Translations under genes and position numbers: made by a program
The notes under the pieces: generated by a model
Databases searched by the model: none
Told to the model about the DNA's origin: nothing
What the model saw: the letters and a program-made list of their open reading frames with translations, nothing else
Assembly: GCA_002633005.1 (NCBI GenBank)
Contig: NMRA01000118.1
Location: 105,835-169,834, forward strand
Direction: 5' to 3'
Source: Phoronis australis
Taxonomy: Eukaryota; Phoronida; Phoronidae
Length of the DNA stretch: 64,000 bases
In this document: positions 1 to 12,700 of the stretch, piece by piece
How positions within the stretch are numbered: the stretch's first letter is position 1
Layout: every line of letters starts with the position of its first letter

Positions 1-11
1 AGAGCACACAC

Positions 12-288
12 GGGGCTTCAGCATCCACACACTTTTTGTCAGTTAGTTGACCCTGTTGACCACAATTGTCCACGAATATAGTAACCTTAGGTCTTTTGGG
101 AATTTGTGGCCACCTGTCGAAGACTTGCACCAGGGAAATTAGCAGAAATAAGGCTTAGCGCGACGACGTATTTTGATAAAAATTCCATTTTTTACCAGTT
201 GTTTACATGCAGACAGCCACGCATGCGCAATTTAATCACCACTAGTACAGCAGCGACACCGCGAGGAGAATTCTCCGAATAGCCCCAT
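12..288 (+). repeat. 280-bp dispersed repeat, copy 1
   Basis: Shares almost its whole length with 27245-27525: GGGGCTTC, GCATCCACACACTTTTTGTC, CACCTGTCGAAGACTTGCAC, GCGCGACGACGTATTTTGAT and CGAGGAGAATTCTCCGAATA. The ends GGGGCT and AGCCCC are complementary, as in a short DNA-transposon derivative (MITE). No coding capacity. Confidence 0.85.
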
Positions 289-3200
289 TTAAACCATAGT
301 AACACTGCGTAATGCACCTGTGAATTCAATATACCAAAAGCGAGAAAACAGAAGAAAAACGACTCTAATTGAAAATTTCTTGAATTCTGACGGGCATGAG
401 TTTGACGTATGAACGTACCCAGCGCCAAGCTGTCTTGTCTTCCAACACGTTAGTTTCTTGTAATTGCTGATTGTCAGTTGCTGGTGCTCTAATATGAAAG
501 CTGATTAGATTGATTTTGAATATTTTTTGATGTAAAATTGATGGTTTTAAGCACTTTGAGGAGCGCTTATAATACATTTTAGTAAAAAGTGAGTTTTTCT
601 GACAAGTTACTGTTGATATGAACACCTCTGTAGATATTCTAATATTATAGACTTTCAAATACGAAATCGACCGCCTTCCTCTAATTTTGTTGTGTCTCAG
701 CATAAAGCTCTTTATTAGCTTTTTGTGTTTAAGCTTGTCATCGCTCTTGCGATCGGATTTTTACGAAATCTTGCTCTATTACATATACTACAAAGACCTT
801 AAAGCCTTTCAAAACTAAGCATTTTCTGACAAAGTTACAATTATTGACTTTCATCGGGATCAGACTCCAACATGTGATAGTGACCGAGGCAGAACAGAGT
901 GTTAAAGTTGATAACTATATGATTACATCCGCTAAGTAAGTCTTGGAAGAAGGTATGTAGGCCTTCAGTTGTTTGTCGGTTTTTACCTAAAGTTCATGGA
1001 GAAATTTTGAAAAAAAAATGCAGCAGACGCTCCGATGGGAAAAACAACGCTAAATATATTTTTTGGGAAATGTATTGTGTTTTGGGGTAAAATAACGGCC
1101 GTTGTAATGCAAAACAATCAACGAAGTCATTTGTTTGAATCAACGCGATTGCAAGCTGTGTATCTACACGCTCAGAGTGCACACCCAAAAATACGCACAA
1201 ATGACATGTATTGTAAGTCATTGAACAATTTAGCGTTTGAAAACACGCCTTTGGTACAATAGCGCGATGATGAGATCTGCGATTTACTGGTGCAGGTTAA
1301 CACGGGCAAATTTTATTTTACAGTTATGTAAAGACTAATTTGACGTCATGTTCAGAATGAAACAAAAAAATCTTATAATACTTTCGAGTTCGTTGAATTG
1401 CTAGTGGAGTACTGATATAGACTAGGCTTGTAACCAAATTTATGACGAAATTCGGGTTAAGTTAAGTACTAGTCCACGAGAGCACCAACCATGAGCGGCA
1501 AGGTGGGGGTCAGCCGATTTTCACCAAATTTGGCACATATGTAGTCCTGTGGGATCTATAAACAGCGGTAAAATATTTCCTCAAAATATTTTGTTTTTCT
1601 AAAGTTATAGGTTCAAACACATTTTACGGTTTCGCAGCCATGTTTTCACGGTATAAAAACTGTCCAGTTTTAACTGTTCATATTTTTCCTTGAATGAAAG
1701 CTATTGATTTATTATTCACTTGGCATTGTTAAGTGGTGCCTATAGATTGTTACACAGATGTCTTGAAACACGATTCCGATTTACCACCCTCATTTAGTAG
1801 TTTTACTACACTGCCCCCCGTTATGCCATTTTGAGGTTGTGTTCAGTACTCTGCTGTACCAAATCTGCCCCCACTGTTATGAGAATGAAACTTAGCCAAA
1901 ATGTTGACAAAACATGTTACTTTCATTGCATAAAATAAAAACTTTGTCAGCCAGTTTATTAGTTATACATTTTGGCACCTCAAATGTACTAAAATGCGAA
2001 ATTGTCATATATCTGAGATCGATGCGTGAGCACCGTAAAATCCGATTGTCCTTCATAATTTTCGATATTTTGCAACAAGTTAGTTCCTCCTGAATGTTTT
2101 GAACGTTTTACTACTTATCACTTTGGGCTATAGTACCCCTAAATACCATACATGGCTCCATTTTGTAAAAAGCCGATTATGTCCTCCACAGTGAACAGGG
2201 TTAGACATGAACTCGACAAATGTAGGTTATTTTGATTTACAGTTGTTTTACTTTGCAATTTCCTCATGGGTATTTCTTCACACATATTCAAGTCAGATTT
2301 TCTGTTGATCAAGTGTTCATGCAATGCATTGTAATATCAAATGAAGGATAAGTTTGGTTGCATGACCGCAATTTTTCCCACGACTTAAAACAAAAGACCG
2401 CAGAAATTTTCCTGACGAAATACCGGGTTTGCAGTTCTGTAAAAACATTCGAATGACAAGACAAACTCCACCACTGTCCATGGCAACTCGTCGCATGTTT
2501 TTCGCCCATCGGTCCTATCATTGTTTTCCTTTGTTGTGTCATTGTTGGATGTAACAACACAGGTCGCATGGATATAGAACCTTGCGTACATCAGACCGTT
2601 GCCGATAAGTGCTCGTCATTATATCTTTATTATAACAACGGAAACAATGAAGATGCTAATCTATTGTTCTCTATGCGACCAGGTTTCCCGTGGATGACCA
2701 CAGAAGAGGAATCCCAAAGTATCCACAAACAATGACCACGCACCTTAGTAACTATTACCGCGCACACGAATCCTTTCCGTGGAACCTAAACACCAAATTT
2801 TTATATCCGTGTATTGTGTTGTATTGCTCATGGTACGGGTTCAGACTCTGTTGTATTAAGATTCCAATCCCCAACCCTGTAATATGTAGTTTGAGTAAAA
2901 TTTCTAGACAATGCAGGTTTATGGATTTATTCTCCTTCAAATGAAGAGTAAAAATCAAATTCTGCACAGGTTTTTTAAAAGTAATCACTTATTGGAAGAT
3001 CACACATCTAAAAAATAAAACAATGTTTGACAATTTTATTCATTATCTTATTTGAAAATTGCCTACCTCACAGACAACTCATCTAAGTTGAAAATATTCC
3101 TTGTGAAAAAATATAAAATACCAACCAGAGACTTGTGTACTACAAAATATGTTTTCGTAATACAATGCAAAGATAACTGTACAGTCAAAAGTGCAAATGT

Positions 3201-6200
3201 TATGACTCTAATAAAAAATTGCCTTCTAGATCTTTTCAACACTCTAATTGCTACAGGACAGAGTCAACCACACAAAGCTCATAAAGTCAGGGAATTACAT
3301 TTAAGGTGATGTAGTCTCACTGCGAAAAAGTGATTTCGCAATATCGCTGACAACACTGGAAATCTCTTCTTCACAAACTTGAGGTAGCTGTATTTACCAC
3401 ATCAATGTTCTTATCAAAACTAACCACCACAAAATGAAAAATTGGCTTGTCGGTTCCAATTAGGCAGCATTTTACAATGAAATGGTCATGAAAAAATACT
3501 TTTGCAACATGGTTTGCATTACAATTGCCCTACGATTACAGTTGTACATACATACTAGACCAGTAACAAAATTACCCATGGGAACCATAAAATGGTCAAT
3601 TCGCCAAAAAAACAAGGAGCCACCAGAGCTAATGTGCCAATACTTTTCAGTACTGCAACAAAAAATCATTTGAAGTGGACATAAACTCGCCTAAAATCAC
3701 ATAAAACAACTTTTGATTTAGATATTTTACCATCACGAAATAGGTATTACTTCCAGGTCACTTTTGAGCAATTTCAGAACTTTGAAAGATCTGGCAATAT
3801 GCAATTGCTAAAGACCAGACTAATAGTGTGCGATTTTATACACACAGCATGGTCTCAAGGAATAGCAAACTGTCAATTCGCTACAATTCCAGAAATCACT
3901 TCCCATCTGGATAAGGAACAAACTGAGCAAAGTTTATAGAGGTAAATGGTCTAAATCAAAACTTATTACCTCCTGGACAGAATATGGGTTTACAACCCAG
4001 GCAGAAAGATAAGTTAACAAAACCAGCCTAACTGCAACAGGGTCTCAAATTTCAGTAATATATACCCATTTACAAACAAAAATCTATAATGGTAAATAAA
4101 ATGCGGAAACATAAATTCAGATCAATTACGCATCTTCAAGGAAAAGGAATAGTACAGTGGTCAGAAATCATCTAAATGTGATGGCGACACTGAGAAATCC
4201 TGTCAGACCAAAAAATCCAGTGGCTAAACAAAATGAACAATGTACCATTACCATGTGGCCCAGGATCATAATCCGTGCCTGGACAAAAATTCAGTCTTAG
4301 ACTAGGTAAATTTTAGATTTGTGCTGTTCACACAAGCAGTTCTGGTGCAAACAAAGCTTGCGACAACACACAAGCCTACTTCCCTACACAGCTGTGCTGA
4401 TACAATAATGCCCCCACTGGATTTAGCAGATCAGCCAGAGTATTTACAGGTCCAGCCACTGTACTGTTTCCTCCCTTTGAATTTTTACAATGCTACATCC
4501 TTGACAATCGCAGATTGCCTCTTTCAATGCATACTCCACTTCCTCTGTCCCAGTTTCCCCACATTTGCTGAAAGTGGCCTATCTCAACAAATTACTTTGG
4601 ACCTGTTGTGGTATAAGCCAGTAATCTTTGGCAAATACTTTTTCCCCAACTCGTTCCTCAAGCTACAAATTCTCTTTGACATATCTTCTGGGAGTAGACT
4701 TTTCGGCCTCTCTCTAGCCCCCTCACTTAGTTGTCCAGAAGGGTACCTTCTTGCTGGTTGTGAACTTTTCCATACCCAACCTTTACTAATAATCGGCAAG
4801 TCTCCAACTTCAGCAGAAGCCACTTCTTCAGCATAAGCCTTTCCTGATTCCTAAAATTGTATTAATGAAAAATTAAACATATTAAATTTAATGTGGCCAT
4901 TTCGGCTCACAAAATATGAATACCAAGCTAAAGTGAAGGCACCAATATTTTTTACGGCTTTAGCATGTTTAATTAACTTCATAATTGCAGAAAATCATTG
5001 GTAGACAAAACATACTCCCTAGTCTCTAAAAGTAGTTCATGGGCAGAAGTCATGTTTCACATTTGGTGGTTGTTATGAAAAGTTATGATGACTACCTATT
5101 TTCTATGCCAATGTATACATGTAGTTGCATAAACATCAACACATTTGAATAAGATATGATTAAGCAATAAGGCCCAAGTTATAAGCAATCACGGTGTGTC
5201 AATAAAAGTATTTTTGCATGAATGACGTGCTTCTAAAAATATTCCTCAGGGTCAGACCCTGGAGTTTAGTGATTCCTACCTGAGCTCACACGAAGCAGGA
5301 CGTTGAACCTTGACTTAACGTCTTTGGTCATTTTTCAGACCTCTATCAGGCTCTATCAGATTTCTCCTCTAGTGTGCAGTGGATGTTCTCAGTGTCTTTG
5401 GCGACAGCAATATATCTCGAGTGTTGTAACGATGATTCGGGCAAGTGAATCTAATACGGTAGATTATGTAGCTCCTGCTGCACACCGTGCCTCCGAGGCA
5501 GACACCGAGAGTCTGACTGAGACAGACTACTCAGGAGGACACGTTCCACCTCCACATCAGCTCCACGTACTCTTATAAGGTGCTCAAATGTCTCGCTCTA
5601 TACCTTGTGCATTTCCCAAGAGTTTCCAAAGTTGTTTCTCTCCGCAATTTGTAGAAATACCACATTCGATGCGACTGGCAGTGCCAGATAAATAGATAAA
5701 TTCGCAAACCCGCACTTTAGGTCAGCCATCATTCAACTAACGCATTGTAAGCTTTAGTTTGGTATTCAGACGAGTTGGATGAACAAATTTAGTATAATTT
5801 CATATTTTAGTGGGAAATGCTAGTGTCTTTAAAATTAATTAAAAACATTTAAGCAAACCAATTCTTTTAATTGTTGTATTATACCACGGCATATTAATGC
5901 GTAGAAACGGCGCACAACTAGTGACTGGTTTAACATGACAAATACACATACGCGGTCTGAAAATAGTGAAATTCAGACACCTATTACCAAGCCTGCCTGA
6001 AGGGCTGACAAAGTTTTTATTGTATTAATTTCAAGGGCATGGAGTCTTCTACATGTCCATGTTATTATTTTTAGTTTTCTCGCGGGGGCAGCTTCGCTAT
6101 AAGGGTACAACTTACTGCTGGTTTTTCACAAGAAGGAAATGTACCTCCACGGAAACAGTTCCAGTGTTACCATGGTAACAGATATTGCAGTGTCGGTGCC

Positions 6201-8423
6201 GTTTTTACTGACATTGGTCATGAACCTATCGTGTGATATCAAAATTGTTCAGAAACGATTCTGTTTGAAGCAGAAACTGGAGTAGAAAATTTGGTCAAAA
6301 ATGACTCATTCCACACCAAGAAATTGCCTCATTTTGCCCCCAAGAACACTTCCCTTGTATCTCCTAAACCACCAAACTTTGTGGTGTCATACTTCACCCA
6401 ATTTCTCTCATCCCTAATGTGATTTATCAGACTAAACATGGATCTGAATGGCTGACCCCCCACCTTGCCGCCTGTTGGCTGTACAGTGGTCGGTGGATCC
6501 GTGGACTGATACTTAAGCCCAAAGAAGAAAATTCTGAAAGAACCGTTTCTTGGACATTAATTCCGCTTTTGGCATTAGGTCTTAGACAGAAATTAAGTCG
6601 GCTTTTGACATACGTGAGCATACAAGCTACGAGTTCGCCACCTGTTGCGAATTCACAAAACTTATCGAGGCGTACTGAAACACAGTTTGAAAGATAATCC
6701 TGGACTTCAAACTCTAAATGAGGATTTCTGTGCAACATTTTGCATACAATTGGGGTTTTCTTTACGTGAGAAGACCCTGCTATGGCTGGGAAATATCAGT
6801 TTGCATGTGCAGGTAAGTCGCACTGCATAGTCTACTAGTCCACGATGCTTTGACGGTTCTGGCCTCGAAAGCAGATGATCTTCAATTTGACATTGTTTAG
6901 CGACATTAGATTGCGAAAAAATCGCCGCAGTTTGTTCCTCAATAGAAAGTGTTGTTCATTTAGACACAAAGTCCTATCTTAAGCGTACTCCGTAACAAGC
7001 TGAATTTCCGCCTCAGTATAGATCGATTTTGGTCTTAATCTTGGTCTTAAAAAATTCATGAAATGGGTTTAAGATATTTTGGTCATAAGTTAGCCCGATT
7101 TCCGTATACATTAAGACAAAAAACGTTGGAACGTGGCCTTGGATTGAATCTCAGTGAGGTAATGTCAACTTCTAGAAAAAATTGTGTAACAAAATTTGAA
7201 ACGGCGTTCCCATAATAGCGGTCAACATTACAATTTATTTATTCCGTGACACAATCTGTCCTAAACATTTTATAAAGGCTTTTATTGGTTTTTACTGTCT
7301 TCTCAATGCATTGGTATTGAATCAGTAGTTAGTATCATATACTGACATTAGCTTTACTGTGACTTTTCTGAAATTTAAACTTATCACTTACCACTGGTTT
7401 CCATTTTTATAACCCTTGTCTGTTTAAGGTGTTATGACAGAGCCAATTCAGTTAATTTCATGTCTGTCAACACTCACAAGTCCGGTTGGTGGTTTCAATT
7501 GAGTGTCTGCATCACGAATCTGTGCACCCTTCTTTACGGCTAGTTGTTTTCCCACGAAATTACAAAATATGTTTCTAAAATGTCTTGCTAATTATTATGT
7601 ATTGTGTGCTGAGAAATTTTGTTTACTGTATATCTTTTGTTTACACAACATGTGCGTGTTCAAAATTGGAATACTGGAACTTAATGTAGTGTTTTGTGGT
7701 AATCTTTTTACTCTTTCAGTCTAACTTAGCAGCCAATATAAACTACACGGAACATCCGACGTGCGCATCCTCAATCCAGTCGCTGGTCTGACTTACGTGT
7801 GTGGTCAATGTGTTACATCTTGTGTGTTCTGTCCTGTACATATATAATTCTAGGCACCGGGCTCATATTTATTTCTTACCTTTTCCAATATACATGTAAT
7901 TCGTCTGCCTTACACACCCAAACTCGCCTATAGACTGAACAAAAACTAAACAGAAATCCCTAGCACACAACTATTACACACATTCACATGTCATCAACCT
8001 GCCTTTGCTGCGTAATTCAGTCTCACTAAAACATTTATACATGAAATTCCATATTCCTCATAACTGCACCACTCCGACTTAAGTTAAAACATAAAACTTT
8101 TTAAAGGAAACGTTTGACGCCAATTGAATCTTTGTCATTCATTTCGTCAGAACTGACATTGCACTAACCTGTGGTTCTTTCAACAAACTAAAGACATATA
8201 CAGTATTCCTTGATACATACTAACTCAATGTGGTGTCGCAAGAGTTCCATTTAACGTAAAGACTTTCATCGTTGGCCAGCGAGGAGGCAGCGCTGATATT
8301 TAGACTGTGCACACTTATCACCAAGTAGGCACCCCACGCAAATCATCGTCATCGGGTTTCTCCTTTGAGTGTAGTTACATAAATTTAAAGCTACGAACCA
8401 CCCTATTTAACTCTCGCTTTAAT
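289..8423. other. Non-coding stretch
   Basis: About 8 kb with no recognisable gene, apart from the short dispersed repeat near 3.9 kb. Open stretches such as 4321-4836 have no start context, domain or repeat relationship that I can recognise. Confidence 0.6.
3895..4000 (+). repeat. Dispersed repeat with GGTCTAAATC core, copy 1
   Basis: ATCACTTCCCATCTGGATAA, then TGGTCTAAATCAAAACTTAT and GACAGAATATGGGTTTACAA. The same ordered blocks occur near 25600, 28345 and 56477. Confidence 0.55.
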
Positions 8424-8536
8424 ATGGGCTGCGCAGCACTGAAAAAGTGGGGGCTAAAGCCCCCCAGCCACCCTGCGGTGCGAGGCCTATTGACCACGGG
8501 CGACGCAGCACTGAAAAAGTGTTTGGTGGGGCTATA
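8424..8536 (+). repeat. Short GC-rich hairpin repeat, copy 1
   Basis: Contains GCAGCACTGAAAAAGTGG, GGGGGCTAAAGCCCCCC and GACCACGGGCGACGCAGCAC. The GGGGGCTAAAGCCCCC core is self-complementary. GC content is far above the surroundings. Related copies at 35197 and 59082. Confidence 0.8.
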
Positions 8537-9371
8537 TTGAATCGTCAAGTTTCAGACCCGTTGGTAACAGAAAACAAGCGAAAATTTTGTATGAGTAAAA
8601 GGCCTGGAGTGGTTAGATTTCCGTTTTAGCCATGTACACAGGGTGAACTGCTGCTCTATTCAAAAACTCAAAATAATGTTGTCACCTATGTAATAGGAAA
8701 AACATCTTTTGATTCATACCTCTATCTATTTGAGTGTTCCCACAAGCCACAAATAGCCCGCAGACTCACTTCAATTCAAATCGGACACTAAGTCCAAGGC
8801 GACACAGACCTTTTCACCGCCGTAGGCTACATCAAAGAAGTCGAATGCTCGAAGTGTGACGAACAAGTAAAAATAATCCAGGTGTATAAGAGATAGTGTA
8901 TCAATGATCACAGCCGGTACTGTTGGGTTGTTATAATGGCAACAGGAAAATGTGCGTATTCACTGACTGCTTGTACACATCATTCAAGGAATTTTAGAAA
9001 CTTCAATATATATTCTTACTGGTGATATGGCTGGAGGCACAACCGCAAACGTATCGAAAAAAATCTTGAAAGTTTTCTCTACTGTAAACTACGAAGGACG
9101 CTGTTGTTCAGATTTCGTTCCTAGCACTGAATCGCCAATTTGACGATGCCTATTTTCAATTCGATATCATTCGTCCACGGCCCTGCTGTCGTTTTTCAAA
9201 TGCATTATTGGGCAGTTGCCAGATCGTAAAAAACGGTGACATCAAAGAAAACTTGTGGCCGTGTAAACTGGTTCATAGTTTGAGTTTTAGGTGCTGAGAT
9301 TTGACTTTCAGCGTTGTCGGATGGCGCGTACCTCTATAACCATTCATGTAAAACACTTGCTAATCTATGTA

Positions 9372-9377
9372 TTTATT
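9372..9377 (-). terminator. Candidate polyadenylation signal of the SLC6 gene
   Basis: AATAAA on the minus strand, about 250 nt beyond the TAG stop. It would give a short 3' UTR. Chance occurrence in AT-rich DNA cannot be excluded. Confidence 0.4.
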
Positions 9378-9627
9378 CGATGAATTTTGAAGACAATTTT
9401 AACGTATTATTTCATTTTGGTTTCTTTGACATACTTGCACCAATGGACACGTGCTTTCAGTTGTGGAGCACGCAAGTAACAAATGTGGTTTTCCGTTGTT
9501 TACCCATCAATAAGTTACTTGTAATGTCACCGGAAGTTAACGAGCCAACAATCGTCGCACAATGCATCTCCAAACGTCAGCAGCGCCGTAGATGAAATCT
9601 CCCGAACACCGTATTAACCAAATAATT

Positions 9628-9726
9628 CTAAATTGCTATCCAATGCTTCCCTTTGAACCTTTTAACTTCACCTTTCTTCAAAATGTCATCGTGTTCCCAT
9701 TCGGGTGAGATAGACACAGCGAGTTT
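9628..9726 (-). CDS. SLC6A3-like: SLC6 exon 13 (C-terminal tail and stop)
   Basis: Reads [32 protein letters not shown], then TAG. It aligns with the vertebrate DAT tail pattern KLAYAIAPE...GEVRxF...HWLKV. The last three residues (I-A-I) resemble a hydrophobic PDZ-binding terminus; this is an inference. Acceptor TATTTTACAG. Confidence 0.93.
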   Translation of the reverse strand, partial: KLAVSISPEWEHDDILKKGEVKRFKGKHWIAI

Positions 9727-12700
9727 CTGTAAAATACATCCAGAGAAGACCATGTCAAATGTATTTTCAGAAATGTCAATCAAGCTGTCAGTTTCAGTCA
9801 CTCGGGTCTCGAGAACATGAAAACAACAATAGTCCGTCATCTCTGTCCCGTAAACATGGACTGAGAACGAAAGTGAGAAGATAGTTCTACGAACGACTTG
9901 GGACACTTGTAAATGTAGATCAACGCTATACAGAGAACGCAATAGAGAATGTGCTGACGTTGACAAATGCATGTGGGAGACTTGGCGATAAGATAAATAT
10001 ATGCCTGAATAAACCATGTATTATTATCGATATCTATTGTTAAACAAGGACAAAATGAAAGATAGAGTAGCATAACGGACTGGCGTAATCTGCCGTGGAT
10101 ATGCCGTTTCCTGCAACAGTTTGTTTGATTTCCCACGACCCATTTGGACATATGCGGATCCATAATGCAATTACTCAGAAATATGACAGTAGATCTGTTA
10201 TTGTTGTACGTGCAAGGACTTTCAGTATATTAATTGGGTTTGCGCTTATGGGACTTCGTTATGTGTGGTCTGGAAATTATCCGCTTAAGTGCCATTTGAT
10301 TAAATTTGTCCTATTCATCTCTGGACGATTCTATGTAGTAAACATGTGTTTGACGGAAATCATGCTCGACAATTTAACCGCAACATCAAACCAGTCGGAA
10401 AACTTGAGAAACCTTGCTAGGTCTCAAAAACGGTGTTATGTTCAATATTATTGATTTGTCATTTAAGCGCTACGCCGGTTTGTCCATCAGCTATACAAAC
10501 TGCTGATAAGGTTTTGTAGCGGGCTAAGGTGGCTATCGCGCCGCAAGTGCAAGTTAGTTGAGCACACACGTGGCATGAAAACGTGAAAATACGACAATTG
10601 AATGTACAAAGTGCTTGTGAATTCAATTGATGACACTTTGACGTGAGATATGGGCTCAGCTTCATTTCATTTCATTTGAGGTATGCCCTTGGTCTCGTAG
10701 CTTTTCGTCTAAGGCAACTACAGGGGCGACGTGTCGAGGAGAGTTGATTGAAAATAACGACCGGCAGCAGTTCCAACTACCATGAAATCAATTGTACGTT
10801 GGGCAACTCGACCGGTTTGCGCACCACAGAATTTGCCGGTTCAGATCTCAAAGACATCATGCTGTTGTGGTTAATTAAATCGCCTCAGGCTGCTGTTGTT
10901 ATCGTTTTCTAGATAATGAAACCATCATAAATACATTAGGGGTGAAAACAGCATTTTTAAGTTTTTGAAATTTGTAAATAGCATATTTGAATAGTTCATG
11001 AGAAGCACACGAGATTATAGGTTTTTGAATTTTGAAAATTGGACAAGGAATATGACTTTTACTACCTAAAACGTTTGTTTAATGCTGCAATGATTAATTC
11101 TGCTGGGTGTGCAACATTATTGAGCCAATTACCAAACCACCAGGCAGCAGTTGGATTTTGAGGTAAGCCAAGTGTGATCCTACAATTCTTGGCATGACTA
11201 GGGTCTCAGGTATCCAAATCTATGGGGCAACGAGAAACCTTAATTTGTCTCTGCTCTCTGCTACATTTACTTAAGCTCTAACTGAGCAAAATTAATTCAT
11301 TAAGAATATTGAAAGTTTTTTCATCACGATCTACACGGAGGTTTGCTCTTGCAACGTAATTGAATTTCAACTCCCAGTGTTGTATTGGAGTGTGAGTACA
11401 TTTTTGGACACCCTGTACGTCTTTAGATTCAGTAACGTTATAAATATGAAGTAGAAATCATGTTTTTAATTTATTTCAACTCCTCTTGCCATCCCTGTAT
11501 AACACATTCATTTACTCTCAATGTACATGATTGTTTTATTTCTGAAATCCAAACAAAACGAAATCCATGCGTAAACAATTTTTCTTAACCTGTTGTACTC
11601 CACGTTTTCCGTCATGATTCACCAAGTTATACGACGAATTTGGAGCCTTATCACCACTCATATCTAATGGCTTTAAACGAAACTTGATAAGTTATCGACC
11701 AAAGCGTAAAAGAATCGTTCGTCCTTTATATAATTGTATTTATAGGGCTCTGATTTGAGAACAAATGTTTAATCCACTGTTGATCCTTGTTTGACGAAAT
11801 CCGTTTTGCTGCTCAAATGAGTTTCCATTGGATTCAACTCATCCTGTTAACATTTTTTTGAAAATTGGTACTCACCAAATATGCTGTTGTTGAAGCTCGT
11901 GCACAGGTATAAAAATAATGTTACATCACGACTGAGGGTAATAACGGGTGTTGAGAATTTAGTTGAAAAGTTTTGTAGCCACGTGGACAAGTATGAGGTA
12001 ACTCATTCCTTTAACAGGTCCGAAATTAAACCGTCTGTTAACTGCGCAGTATTAAACACCAACTGCTTCAGGACAGATTAGTACCCCTTTATTAAGGGAT
12101 CATTCAAATTACAATTTACACACACTCCTCTTTTCATGATCAGCAGGAGAATTGTTCACTAACTCACCGCTCTTAGCTGATTAGCTTATTCTTGGATGAT
12201 TTAAAACGCAATTCCCATTCTTCTGGAGACAGTTTGTATCAAATTTTCTCCTTTAAATGAGGGGAATAGACCGACACTGTTTTTGTGCATTTTTTGTGAG
12301 AACAAGCTCTGTCCGTAAGAAAACAACTGGGATTCAGCGCGATAAAATAAATTTCATGGCGAAAAATGTTGTGCGTGAGAACGGAAATAATCTCGTAAGA
12401 AAAAAAGCACAGTAAAAGCTCACGAGAAGAAAGTTAACGCTGTTAGGGAAAACGCTTTTGCGATTCGTGAATTACGGACATTGGTTAACATGATGCAGCG
12501 ACTTGCCTGTGAAACCGACTTGCCCTCTGCAGTAATAACTTTATAAATGGCCCCAAGCGGAAACAACACCATAGGTGCCCCAGCAATACACCAACCAACC
12601 GCGTTCGCCCATTGTGGGTAAGGGTAGAGAATTCCTGTTGCTGACTTGTACGTCAGCGGCTGGTAGAGTACGATACTGGCTACAACGATTGTCTGGAAAT

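Noticed and set aside
4321-4836. 171-codon plus-strand frame
   Set aside because: No domain, no splice context and mixed composition; probably chance.
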